From Mycobacterium paragordonae (GTDB taxonomy: Bacteria > Actinomycetota > Actinomycetes > Mycobacteriales > Mycobacteriaceae): a stretch of DNA of 64,000 nucleotides. Shown here piece after piece: positions 1 to 7,493 of this stretch (its first letter is position 1; each line of letters begins with the position of its first letter). Below the pieces are notes generated by a model that saw only the letters and a program-made list of their open reading frames with translations, ran no database searches and was not told the DNA's origin. The position numbers and the translations under genes are program-made. The DNA lies in the NCBI RefSeq assembly GCF_003614435.1, contig NZ_CP025546.1, positions 4,340,001 through 4,404,000 on the forward strand. The letters run 5' to 3'.

Positions 1-2380
1 CGGTATCGGTGATCGTCAGTCGCACCTGGTCGTCCAGAGCCGTCGCGCCGAGGGTCACGGAGCCCCCGGGGCTGTGGCGGTGGCCGTGCTCGATGGCGTT
101 GGCGACGGCTTCTCCGGCGGCCAGCAGCACCTTCGCCGCCTGCTCCTGGTCCAGGCGGGCGCGGGACAGCCAATTGCGCAGGGCGGACCGAGACGCCGCC
201 AGGTTCTCCGGGTCGGCGGGGAACGTCATCTCCAGCGGCGCCGGGTGGCGGTAGAGCATCAGGACGACGTCGTCCTGATAGCCCTCGTTCGGGGCCAGGC
301 CGGTCATGATCTGGTTTGCCAGTCCGTCGAGTTCGCTGGCCCGGCCGTCCTGGATGAGGCCGGCGGCGCGCGAGATCCCCTGCTCGATCGGCACGCGGCG
401 CCGTTCGACGAGACCGTCGGTGTAGAGAGCCAAGGTGGCGCGCGCCGGCATAGTTGCGTGGGCATCGGATCGTGGCCAACCGGGCCGCATGCCCAGGGCG
501 ATGGTGCGGCCGTCGTCGAGTTTGCGGATGGTTCCATCGGCGTCGACGACGATCGGCGGGGGGTGGCCGGCGCTGGAATACACCAATTCACCGGTGTCGG
601 GGTTGAGCACCACGCAGACGGCGGTGGTGCACGGTGCTCCCGGCAGCCGCGCGGCGAACCGGTCCATCCCGGCCAGGACTGCGCTGGGGCTGGAGTTGTC
701 GAACAGCAGCGCGCGGCAGGCGCTGCGCACCTGGCCCATCACCGTCGCGGCGGCCAGGCCATGGCCGACGCAGTCGCCGACGATCAGCGCGATGCGGCCG
801 TCGTCCAGGTCGACGATGTCGTACCAGTCCCCGCCCACCTGCAGGGGCGGGCTGGCGGCCTGATAGCGGACCGCGAAACCGTGCGGCAACTCCGCGGGTC
901 CCAGAATCGCGTGTTGCAGCGCCAGGGCGGTTTCGCGCTGCTGGTCGACCTGGTGGACCCGCTGCAGGCCCTGCCCGAGGCGGCCCGCCAGCACGGTCAG
1001 CAGGGTCTGGTCCTCGAGGGTGAACGGTCGCTGTTCGGACAGATCGATCCACACGACGAGCACCCCCTCGGGGTGCCGCAGCGCGATGCCGGCCGTCCCA
1101 GGCTTGGTGGTGTCTGGGGTGAGCAGGTCGCCGTCGCGCAACGAGGTGAGCAACTCGCGCTCGTCGGGCAGCAGGTCCGCCCATTGCACCGACTCCCCGA
1201 CCGAGACCACCAGCGGAGCGCCGTAGGCGACCGACTTGGTGGCGTCACTGCGAGCCGGGAAGGTGACAGCCAGAACGCGGCGCGCCCGCCACAACCGACG
1301 CAGCTCCTCGGCTGCCGCGTGCACCGCGTCATCAACCGAATCTGCTTGTGCCAGTTCCTGATTGAGCGCGTGCTGACGACCGGCAGCCAGCGCCAGAGCG
1401 AGAGCGGCGTGCCGGGCGAAGTCACTGACGAGTTCGAGGTAATCACTGCCGAAGGCCGGCTGCTGGGGGCCGCGCGCGACGGCGATGACACCGAGCACCG
1501 CCTCATCGGCGACTAGCGGTATGACGATGGCCGAGCGCTCACCGACATCGGTGAAGCCCTCGATCGGATATTGGAAGGAGTCGGTGATCAGCGGGAGGCC
1601 CCGGCGCGCCACGCCGCCTGTGGTGGAGGCGTCCATCGGGACCTGCTGACCGACGACCTGTGAGGTGTAGCGGCCCGCGGTCGCGGCCACGACCAGGGTG
1701 TTCACTTCGAAAGCGGGCAGACCGGGCTCGCCGGGCACCAACAGAATCGCCTGCTCGGCATCGGCCAGCTCCAGCGCGCGATTCACGATGAGCTGCAGGG
1801 GCCCGGTCTGCGGGTCGCCGGACAGCAGCGCCGTGGTGATCTCGCGGCTGGCGTTGGTCCACCTCGCCGTTTCCCGCTCGCGCTCGAACAGCCGCGCGTT
1901 GTCGATCGCGGCGGCCGCGGCTGTGGCCAACGCCCGCACGGCGCCCTCCTGGGAATCGGAGAACACCCGCCCGGGCCGGTCGTCGGCGAGATACAGGTTG
2001 CCGAAATCGGCCGCCCGAACGGTGATCGGTATCGCCAGCAGCGCCCGGATCGGCGGGTCGTCCGGCCGAAGGGCGGTGGACTGGGGATCCACACTCAGAT
2101 CATCGACCCGGATACCCTCGCCGACCTGCAGGTCACCGAGCCGCTGGGAAGTGGTGTCGCCGATCCCTTCGTGGATGAAGGAGGACAGGGAACCGTCGTT
2201 CGCCCGCAGCCCCAGCGACCCGTACCTCGCCCCGGTCAGCTCCATCGCCCCGTTGACGATCCGGTGCAATGTCATGTCCAGGTCCAGATCGGACCCGATT
2301 TCGACGATGACCCGCACCAATTGCTGCAGCTGGTCGCGTGCCGCCTTCAGCTCGTCGAGCTGTTCGTGAAGTTCGCTCAC
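1..2380 (-). CDS. Multi-GAF SpoIIE-family phosphatase with C-terminal HATPase domain (3' end outside window)
   Basis: Reading the minus strand from a GTG at 2380 gives about 793 codons with no stop, running off the left edge. From the N-terminus there is a short helix, two clear GAF-like domains (about residues 25-170 and 195-340), a third weaker one (350-480), a PP2C/SpoIIE phosphatase (about 490-708) and an RsbW-like HATPase. The phosphatase keeps GGDWYD, VGDCVGHG, AGHPPP, LYTDGLVE and DDVVLMLY, so its metal-binding acids are present. The HATPase shows the N-box GEAVANAIEHGH and is cut at LTITDT, just before its G-box. By family these proteins sense a signal through GAF and control an anti-sigma/anti-anti-sigma pair (compare M. 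tuberculosis Rv1364c). A 16-codon ATG ORF at 2424 overlaps the GTG (GTGA), so translational coupling is possible. The start choice is moderately sure, the family call is firm. Confidence 0.9.
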   Translation of the reverse strand, partial: MSELHEQLDELKAARDQLQQLVRVIVEIGSDLDLDMTLHRIVNGAMELTGARYGSLGLRANDGSLSSFIHEGIGDTTSQRLGDLQVGEGIRVDDLSVDPQSTALRPDDPPIRALLAIPITVRAADFGNLYLADDRPGRVFSDSQEGAVRALATAAAAAIDNARLFERERETARWTNASREITTALLSGDPQTGPLQLIVNRALELADAEQAILLVPGEPGLPAFEVNTLVVAATAGRYTSQVVGQQVPMDASTTGGVARRGLPLITDSFQYPIEGFTDVGERSAIVIPLVADEAVLGVIAVARGPQQPAFGSDYLELVSDFARHAALALALAAGRQHALNQELAQADSVDDAVHAAAEELRRLWRARRVLAVTFPARSDATKSVAYGAPLVVSVGESVQWADLLPDERELLTSLRDGDLLTPDTTKPGTAGIALRHPEGVLVVWIDLSEQRPFTLEDQTLLTVLAGRLGQGLQRVHQVDQQRETALALQHAILGPAELPHGFAVRYQAASPPLQVGGDWYDIVDLDDGRIALIVGDCVGHGLAAATVMGQVRSACRALLFDNSSPSAVLAGMDRFAARLPGAPCTTAVCVVLNPDTGELVYSSAGHPPPIVVDADGTIRKLDDGRTIALGMRPGWPRSDAHATMPARATLALYTDGLVERRRVPIEQGISRAAGLIQDGRASELDGLANQIMTGLAPNEGYQDDVVLMLYRHPAPLEMTFPADPENLAASRSALRNWLSRARLDQEQAAKVLLAAGEAVANAIEHGHRHSPGGSVTLGATALDDQVRLTITDT

Positions 2381-2629
2381 CAGCTGACGCCCGCGCTGCC
2401 TGGTGACTGCCGGTCGTTGTTCATAGTGTTCGTGCCTAGTCGGTCGGGGTTCGTCGTCGATTCAGTGATTGTGCGCCGTGCCCGAATCTTGCCCGCATCA
2501 ATCAAGCGCCCGTTCAATCACAGCACCCGCTCCCCTACCCGCCAACACCGGTCCGCAAACTCGGGCCCCGGCCGGGCCTGGGGGCCGGTGCGCCGCGAAA
2601 CTTGCGACCGGTAGCTGGCCAGCCCCTCC

Positions 2630-2642
2630 TACGATATTCATC
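2630..2642 (+). promoter_or_regulatory. Extended -10 box for a leaderless transcript
   Basis: TACGAT (2630-2635) is followed by 7 nt and then the GTG at 2643. No Shine-Dalgarno sequence precedes the GTG. A possible -35, TTGCGA, lies at 2602-2607 but with a long 22-nt spacer. This is the common mycobacterial leaderless layout, and the assignment is inferred. Confidence 0.5.
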
Positions 2643-3491
2643 GTGGTCAGCGAAAACACTCGTGCAACCGACAAGGACCGCAACGACACCTGCCAGGTGC
2701 TCGACGCGGCGCTCGGTGACGGCCAGTTGTCGACCGAGGAGCATCGGCAGCGGGTGAGCTCGGCGACCAAGGCCACGACACTGGGCCAGCTCCGGGCGCT
2801 GATAACGGATTTGCAGATCCGTCCCGCCGAGGCGGGAATGTCTAACCCGATCGATAAGCCGATCAACAAACGGCGGGTGGTGCTGGGGCTGATCGGCCTG
2901 GCGGTTGTCGCGGCCGGCATCCAGCTCGCCTGGGGGCTGTCCGGCAGCGACTCACCGTCGGCGCCGCCGACGTCGCAGCCCATCTCCTCACCCGCTGTGG
3001 CGATCACCGTTTCCTCGCCACCGCCTCCGAGCACGACCTTGGCTCCCCCACAGCTGCTGACGCTGAGCGGAATCACCGGAGTGTTCGCGCAGATGCGCAC
3101 CCAGTTCGGGGACACCCTGGGCTATCAGCTCAACGTGTACGAAGACAAGGTGGTGGTGCTGCGGCCCGACACCGCCAATGCGCACGTGGTGGTGCAATGG
3201 ATGCTGCGCAACGGGAGCTGGACGAACCTGGGGCCCAGCACCGCCGCCGCTTCCGGCTCGGGGGTCGGCGATCTCAGCAAGTTCGACGTGCAGGCGGTGA
3301 TGGGCGTGCTGCACGACGCCCCGCAGACTCTGCAGTTGTATGACGCTCCGCAGACGTTCCTGGCGGTCGAGAGCCGCAAGGACGGCACCCTCTACATCAA
3401 TGTTCACGTCTCGGACAACACCCGCCGAAGCGGATCGATCGTGGTCTCCGCGGACGGCGCGGTCACCGAAATCGACCGTCCGCGGCGGTAA
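2643..3491 (+). CDS. DUF1707 membrane protein with extracytoplasmic C-terminal domain
   Basis: The protein has 282 residues from GTG 2643. The first 55 residues form a DUF1707 (SHOCT-like) domain with the pattern TCQVLDAALGDGQLS...EHRQRV. A single membrane helix follows (RRVVLGLIGLAVVAAGIQLAW, about residues 80-100), then a Ser/Pro-rich linker and an outside domain of about 170 residues ending in VVSADGAVTEIDRPRR. DUF1707 proteins are common and poorly characterised in mycobacteria, and I know no reaction for this one. The open frame extends upstream to an ATG at 2469, but that stretch reads as low-complexity intergenic sequence and the -10 box at 2630 points to GTG 2643. Confidence 0.8.
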   Translation: MVSENTRATDKDRNDTCQVLDAALGDGQLSTEEHRQRVSSATKATTLGQLRALITDLQIRPAEAGMSNPIDKPINKRRVVLGLIGLAVVAAGIQLAWGLSGSDSPSAPPTSQPISSPAVAITVSSPPPPSTTLAPPQLLTLSGITGVFAQMRTQFGDTLGYQLNVYEDKVVVLRPDTANAHVVVQWMLRNGSWTNLGPSTAAASGSGVGDLSKFDVQAVMGVLHDAPQTLQLYDAPQTFLAVESRKDGTLYINVHVSDNTRRSGSIVVSADGAVTEIDRPRR

Positions 3492-3555
3492 TTAGCGATC
3501 AGGGCGAGGCAAACACTGGGCCGCGTGGCCCGGTCCTGGCACTGTGGGGCTTCGC

Positions 3556-3626
3556 GCGGGTGTGGCTGAGTGGCTAGGCAGCGGCCTGCAAAGCCGTACA
3601 CACGGGTTCGAATCCCGTCACTCGCT
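3556..3626 (+). tRNA. cysT: tRNA-Cys (anticodon GCA)
   Basis: The cloverleaf folds by eye. The acceptor stem GCGGGTG (3556-3562) pairs with CACTCGC (3619-3625) with one G-U pair. The anticodon stem GCGGC/GCCGT encloses loop CTGCAAA with GCA at 3588-3590. The T-arm is ACGGG-TTCGAAT-CCCGT. The discriminator base is U73, as expected for tRNA-Cys. The gene is 71 nt with no encoded CCA. Confidence 0.96.
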
Positions 3627-3639
3627 CCGCGCCCCCTGC

Positions 3640-3705
3640 CCCGCGAGCAGTCGGGAAATCGCACGAAATCGTCGGCGCTGGTGCGATTTCGCGACTGCTC
3701 GCGGG
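3640..3705. terminator. 25-bp inverted repeat between tRNA-Cys and the convergent LLM gene
   Basis: The arms 3640-3664 and 3681-3705 are inverted copies with a single mismatch (core CGCGAGCAGTCG...ATCGCAC) around a 16-nt loop. It sits between the tRNA (plus) and the end of the LLM gene (minus, stop at 3714), where a bidirectional terminator would be expected. No U-tract follows. Similar GCGAGCAG...ATCGC palindromes recur at mycobacterial gene ends, as far as I recall. Confidence 0.6.
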
Positions 3706-3713
3706 AAGTGGTG

Positions 3714-4544
3714 TCAGCCGCGGTACTGCGCGACCCGGGCCGCGTAATCGTCAAGCAAGCGCAGCGACTCGTCGCGAGGTTTGGTGGGCAGCAGCAAGGC
3801 CAGCTGGCCGAACCCCAAATCCTCTGCGGCACGCCAGTATTCGATGTTGTTGGGGGTGCCGAACATCGCGAGCGGGACGTCATATGCGGCGGCGCCGCGC
3901 AACTGCTCGACGCGCCGGGTGACTTCTTCGATCGGGAACGGGTTGGAAATCCAGCCGGCCTCGTGCCGGACCACGCGCTTCATCGTGGCGTTGGAGTTGC
4001 CGCCGATGTAGATCGGCGGGTGCGGCTGTCGCACCGGCTTGGGCCGGATGTACGACGGCGGGAAGTCCACGTGTTTGCCGTGATATTCGGCGGGTTCGTC
4101 GGTCCACAGCGCCTTGATCGCCTCGATGCGTTCATCCAGCAGTGCGCCGCGCGTCTTGGGGTCGGTCCCGTGGTCGCGCATCTCCTCGAGGTTCCATCCG
4201 GCGCCCACCCCGAACACGAACCGCCCGCCCGAAATCAGGTCGATGCTCGCGGCCTCCTTGGCCGTGATGATCGGGTCGCGCTGGATGAGCAACGCGATTC
4301 CGGTGAACAGTTCGATCGTGGAGGTCACGGCTGCCGCGGCCGCCAGCGTGACGAACGGGTCGAGAGTGCGGTAATAGATCTTCGGCAACTCTCCACCGAG
4401 CGGATAGGCGGATTCGCGGCTGGCGGGTATGTGGGTGTGCTCGGCGATCACCAACGATTCGAATCCGCGCTCTTCGATCGCCCGCGCCAGCGACACCGTG
4501 TCGATGCTGTCGTCGTTGACGAATGTAGAGATCCCGAACTTCAT
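3714..4544 (-). CDS. LLM-class F420-dependent oxidoreductase
   Basis: The protein has 276 residues with the bacterial luciferase-like fold. It starts MKFGISTFVNDDSI, with ATVTSTIELFTGIALLIQRDP-like beta strands, the motif SGGRFVFGVGAGWNLEEM near residue 105, and IRPKPVRQPHPPIYIGGNS near 165. These are hallmarks of mycobacterial LLM F420 oxidoreductases, which use reduced deazaflavin F420 on largely unknown substrates in the cytoplasm. The ATG at 4544 follows GGGGCAGCGGG. It ends just after the tRNA-Cys inverted repeat. The TetR gene upstream lies on the same strand 115 bp away, so co-transcription is possible but not shown. Confidence 0.9.
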   Translation of the reverse strand: MKFGISTFVNDDSIDTVSLARAIEERGFESLVIAEHTHIPASRESAYPLGGELPKIYYRTLDPFVTLAAAAAVTSTIELFTGIALLIQRDPIITAKEAASIDLISGGRFVFGVGAGWNLEEMRDHGTDPKTRGALLDERIEAIKALWTDEPAEYHGKHVDFPPSYIRPKPVRQPHPPIYIGGNSNATMKRVVRHEAGWISNPFPIEEVTRRVEQLRGAAAYDVPLAMFGTPNNIEYWRAAEDLGFGQLALLLPTKPRDESLRLLDDYAARVAQYRG

Positions 4545-4659
4545 CCCGCTGCCCCTGTCGGTCGATGCCGCATAACCTAATCGACCTTAGGCTGTGTGCG
4601 GCCCGAGAGGAGATTCGCCGATGACCCGTGGCGATGCTCCGTCGCACTGAGCCGGACCA

Positions 4660-5214
4660 CTAGCCGCGGTGCACCAACCGGTCGAGCATCCGTGCGGTCC
4701 GGTCCAACGGATCGGTGGACCGGGCGGCCAGACAGAGAATGACGGCGCCCTCGACGGCGGCCACGATGGTGGTGGCCAGCGATTCGGCTTCGTCGGCCGC
4801 GACCGCCTCGTCTCGTAATCGCTGGGCGATCACCTGCTGCCAGGCGGTGAATACCTCGCCCGCGGCATCGGCGGCCGCGGGCGACTCGGTGCGACCCAGG
4901 GCGGCGGCCACGACCGGGCATCCGGCGGTGTAGTCGCTGGAGCGCAGTGTCTCCTTCCACGAGTCGACGAACGCCGTCAGCGACGCACGCACATCGCCGT
5001 CCGGCCCCGCGCCCTGCAGTGCCGGGTCGATGAGCCGGCCCGCCGCCCGGGTGGCCTCGGTCATCAGCTCCGATTTCCCGCCCGGAAAGTTGACGTAGAC
5101 CGACCGGCGGGCCGTGCCGCTGTGCTCGAGCAGTTCGGCCAGGCCGGTACCGGCCACCCCGTGACGACGCAGCATCTCGATGGCGCTCTCGATCAGGCGC
5201 TCGCGGGCGGTCAT
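4660..5214 (-). CDS. TetR/AcrR-family repressor (LmrA/YxaF-like)
   Basis: The protein has 184 residues. The N-terminal HTH is RERLIESAIEMLRRHGVAGTG...RRSVYVNFPGGKSEL, which is the standard TetR layout with the FPGGK turn typical of LmrA/YxaF-type regulators. The C-terminal ligand domain contains SSDYTAGCPVVAAALG and FTAWQQVIAQRL, also typical of that group. It is divergent from the Ddn-like gene at 5310 across 95 bp that holds a perfect 18-bp inverted repeat, so it very likely represses that gene and itself. The ligand is not known. Confidence 0.9.
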   Translation of the reverse strand: MTARERLIESAIEMLRRHGVAGTGLAELLEHSGTARRSVYVNFPGGKSELMTEATRAAGRLIDPALQGAGPDGDVRASLTAFVDSWKETLRSSDYTAGCPVVAAALGRTESPAAADAAGEVFTAWQQVIAQRLRDEAVAADEAESLATTIVAAVEGAVILCLAARSTDPLDRTARMLDRLVHRG

Positions 5215-5251
5215 CGGCTGCCCGCCGGGATCCGTGGGTTCATCGCTTGCA

Positions 5252-5296
5252 GTATACCGATTGGTCTACTAACGTCAGGTAGACCAATCGGTATAC
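5252..5296. promoter_or_regulatory. Double TetR operator between divergent genes
   Basis: GTATACCGATTGGTCTAC (5252-5269) and its exact inverted copy (5279-5296) are separated by 9 bp. Each arm is itself an imperfect dyad (TATACC-N4-GGTCTA), so each could hold one TetR dimer. The site covers the region from which both flanking genes must start. Confidence 0.8.
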
Positions 5297-5309
5297 GCGG
5301 AGGGTCGAC

Positions 5310-5735
5310 ATGACGAAGACGGCAGACAAGACGCTGCAGAAGTTCCGGCGGGAACGCGCCATCGGACGCTACGTGCTCAATCCGGTGGTGAAGGGGTTGA
5401 GCAGACTGGGTCTGCGGACCGCGCTGGCCACCGAACTCGAGACCGTCGGGCGCAAGACGGGACAGCTGCGCCGGGTTCCGGTGTCCGCGCAATTCGACGA
5501 CAACGGCGCGTGGCTGATCTGTCAGCACGGCACCCGCTCCGGCTGGGGTCGCAACATCGTCGACAACCCGAATGTTCGGCTGCGCCAGGGTAATCGGTGG
5601 CGCACCGGGGTGGCGACGTTGCGGCCGGATGACGACGTGGTGGCCCGCGGTCGCCAGTTCGGCCGACTGGGCGCCACGGTGGTCAAGGCCCTGGAGACGA
5701 CGCCGGTGTCGGTGCGCATCGACTTCACCGGTTGA
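5310..5735 (+). CDS. Nitroreductase/F420H2-dependent reductase of the Ddn (DUF385) family
   Basis: The protein has 141 residues. The family core is clear: VGRKTGQLRRVPVSAQFDDNGAWLICQHGTRSGWGRNIVDNPNVRLRQGNRWR, matching the TGRKSG-RR-P...G...W..N...NP pattern of the split-barrel Ddn family. Members reduce quinones, nitroimidazoles or other substrates with F420H2 and are often membrane-peripheral. The substrate here is unknown. A good ribosome site, GGAGGG, lies 6 nt before ATG 5310. It is controlled by the adjacent TetR operator, which suggests an inducible detoxification or redox role. Confidence 0.9.
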   Translation: MTKTADKTLQKFRRERAIGRYVLNPVVKGLSRLGLRTALATELETVGRKTGQLRRVPVSAQFDDNGAWLICQHGTRSGWGRNIVDNPNVRLRQGNRWRTGVATLRPDDDVVARGRQFGRLGATVVKALETTPVSVRIDFTG

Positions 5736-5740
5736 CGCGA

Positions 5741-6880
5741 CTAACCGTGCGGAGTCACCAGGAACTTCTCGCCGGTCGCCCGCCTGACGTATTCGTTGAA
5801 CGCCTCAGGCTGCAGCATGCCGGCCAGGGACACCTCGCGGGTGTACTTGCTGGCGAACGTGGTGGTGAGTTCCGCTGCCACCCGCGCGCGCAGCCGCGCA
5901 AAGGTTTCGCCGCCGGCCTGCTGCAGAAACGGGGTGAGCAGCCACCCTCCGACACCCCAGGCCATCCCGAAGTTCCGGGTGAGCACGGTGGGGCTGGTGT
6001 CGAGGGCGCCATAGATGTAGACCTGCTTGTGCACACTCGAGCCGTAGCGGGAATACTGCGCCGCGGTTGCGTTGGCCGCCTCTTCCATGCCGTTGAGGAT
6101 CTGGCTCACCAGCGTTCCGCCGCCGATGGCATCGAAGGCCAGCGTCGCGGACGTCGCCCTGAGCGCCGCACCCAGGTCGGCCGCGAACGACGGCGACGAC
6201 GAGTTGCAGATATGGTCCGCCCCAATTGATTTCAGCAATTCTTCCTGTTCGGGCTTGCGCACGATGTTGACCAGCGGTATGCCGTCCCGCTGGCACAACT
6301 TGACCAGCATCTGACCGAGGTTCGACGCCGCGGCGGTGTGCACGAGGGCCGAATGTCCCTCGCGGCGCATGGTTTCGGTCATTCCGAGGGCCGTCATCGG
6401 GTTGACGAAGGACGACGCTCCGTCTCGCGCGGTGGCGCCTTCGGGCAGGACCAGACACGCGGCGGCGGCGACCACCCGGTATTGCGAATACGTCGCCCCG
6501 CCGGCGATCGCCACCCTTTTTCCGACGAGCGCCTGGGCGGCCTCGGACGACCCCGCCGCCACCACGCTGCCCGCGCCCTCATTTCCTACCGGCAGCGACT
6601 GGTCAAGTCGTGCGGACAGTCCTTTCAACGCGGACTGCCCGATCGGGGCGGTGACCACCGGGCGCTCCGACGTGCCCGAGACCGTCGCGGCGGTCATGTC
6701 GGCGCTCGCCACCAGCAGGCCCAAGTCGGACGGGTTGATCGGTGCGGCCTCGACGCGTACCAGCACCTCGTCCGCGCCTGGCTTCGGAACAGGAACCTCG
6801 TGTAGCGAAAGTTCCAGCGTGCCATCGGAACTCACCAAAGAACGCAGTTCGAGTGCGGTGTCGGGCAGATCTGCGGTCAT
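5741..6880 (-). CDS. Zinc-independent MDR-family NAD(P)H oxidoreductase (quinone oxidoreductase-like)
   Basis: The protein has 379 residues. It has the N-terminal GroES-like domain (LHEVPVPKPGADEVLVRVEAAPINPSDL) and a Rossmann half with HTAAASNLGQMLVKLCQRDG, a degenerate AxxSxxG nucleotide motif. The structural and catalytic zinc ligands of alcohol dehydrogenases are missing, as in quinone oxidoreductases. Two expansions around residues 60-90 and 260-320 make it longer than the usual 320 residues. GAGG lies before ATG 6880. It converges with the Ddn-like gene and its 5' end faces the biosynthetic locus at 7-23 kb. Membership of that locus is open. Confidence 0.85.
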   Translation of the reverse strand: MTADLPDTALELRSLVSSDGTLELSLHEVPVPKPGADEVLVRVEAAPINPSDLGLLVASADMTAATVSGTSERPVVTAPIGQSALKGLSARLDQSLPVGNEGAGSVVAAGSSEAAQALVGKRVAIAGGATYSQYRVVAAAACLVLPEGATARDGASSFVNPMTALGMTETMRREGHSALVHTAAASNLGQMLVKLCQRDGIPLVNIVRKPEQEELLKSIGADHICNSSSPSFAADLGAALRATSATLAFDAIGGGTLVSQILNGMEEAANATAAQYSRYGSSVHKQVYIYGALDTSPTVLTRNFGMAWGVGGWLLTPFLQQAGGETFARLRARVAAELTTTFASKYTREVSLAGMLQPEAFNEYVRRATGEKFLVTPHG

Positions 6881-6952
6881 GACGGGTGCCTCGTTCCTGT
6901 GTCGCGACGGATGCTCAGACCATTAAGTCTTCACCTTGCCGCTAACGACAAT

Positions 6953-6993
6953 AGGAGTCCCATCCCGCCTGGTTTCAGGCGGATGGAACTCCT
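6953..6993 (-). terminator. Stem-loop downstream of the 26-residue peptide gene
   Basis: AGGAGTCCCATCCCGCCTG (6953-6971), the tetraloop GTTT and an almost perfect inverted arm (6976-6993, one mismatch and one bulge) form a strong hairpin. On the minus strand it begins 18 nt after the stop of the small ORF 7012-7092. No long U-tract follows, which is usual for mycobacterial intrinsic terminators. Confidence 0.65.
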
Positions 6994-7011
6994 ACCGGTT
7001 TGGCGCCGAGA

Positions 7012-7092
7012 TCAGTCGATGACGTTGTCGGCGTGGAAAGCGGGGGCGGTGAAGGCGGCCTCTGCCTCGCAGAACAGGATTTCGTGGGCCAT
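7012..7092 (-). CDS. Possible 26-residue peptide gene beside the NRPS
   Basis: The ORF begins MAHEILFCEAEAAF, ends HADNVID, and has one Cys. Its ATG at 7092 is preceded by GAGGAG with 7 nt spacing, which is the best ribosome site in this 600-bp gap, and its stop is followed by the hairpin at 6953-6993. An in-frame extension to 7263 exists but lacks a ribosome site and reads as random sequence. The peptide is acidic and amphipathic, with no signal sequence and no cluster of Ser/Thr/Cys. I do not recognise it. It could be a modified-peptide precursor, a carrier or regulatory peptide for the adjacent NRPS, a leader peptide, or a chance ORF. Confidence 0.45.
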   Translation of the reverse strand: MAHEILFCEAEAAFTAPAFHADNVID

Positions 7093-7370
7093 GTGAACGT
7101 CTCCTCGGGTGGTTGTGATCGAAACTGTCGGAGGCGCTTGCCATCCTTGAAAACAAAGTTTGCCCAATCTTGAGAAGCGGGACATCCCCCCGATGGCCAT
7201 CGATCGAGTGGATTGATGAATCGACCGTTGGGAGGGCGGCGATGTCCCCCAAACAGTGGACACCGGAACCGCACGATTTTCGACCTTCGGCGAAGCCCAC
7301 CGCCCGGGCCGCGCGCCCCGACAGTCATACGAACGAAGCCGTTCAGCGGGTAAACTTCTCGATCAAATGC
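7093..7370. other. Non-coding gap with structured leader of the peptide gene
   Basis: No larger gene is seen. The stretch 7189-7251 starts and ends with GGGACATC/GATGTCCC and contains further partly complementary blocks, so the minus-strand RNA upstream of the peptide could fold into a long hairpin. The plus strand carries the region upstream of the NRPS. Confidence 0.35.
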
Positions 7371-7390
7371 TGCGCTGATTTGTCAGCGCA
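7371..7390. promoter_or_regulatory. Perfect palindrome upstream of the NRPS
   Basis: TGCGCTGA-TTTG-TCAGCGCA is a perfect 8+4+8 inverted repeat, 103 nt upstream of the NRPS start. Its size fits a TetR- or GntR-type operator, or a small hairpin. No dedicated regulator lies in the biosynthetic locus. Confidence 0.45.
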
Positions 7391-7493
7391 CATACCCCGG
7401 AAAGAGACCCCGGAAGAGAGATAGGTGTCGCGTCTTGGCCATTCGGCGACATGACGATGCCTGATGCCGGGCGCCACGGGCGGAGGCCACGAC

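Noticed and set aside
74..1516. 480-codon plus-strand frame
   Set aside because: It is antisense to the SpoIIE phosphatase, whose frame carries all catalytic motifs. It is a product of high GC.
3556..3626. tRNA-Cys as a phage or island attachment site
   Set aside because: No integrase and no duplicated tRNA 3' end were seen downstream.
7012..7263. 83-codon extension of the small peptide
   Set aside because: No ribosome site at 7263, and the extra residues look non-coding. The internal ATG at 7092 has the ideal site.
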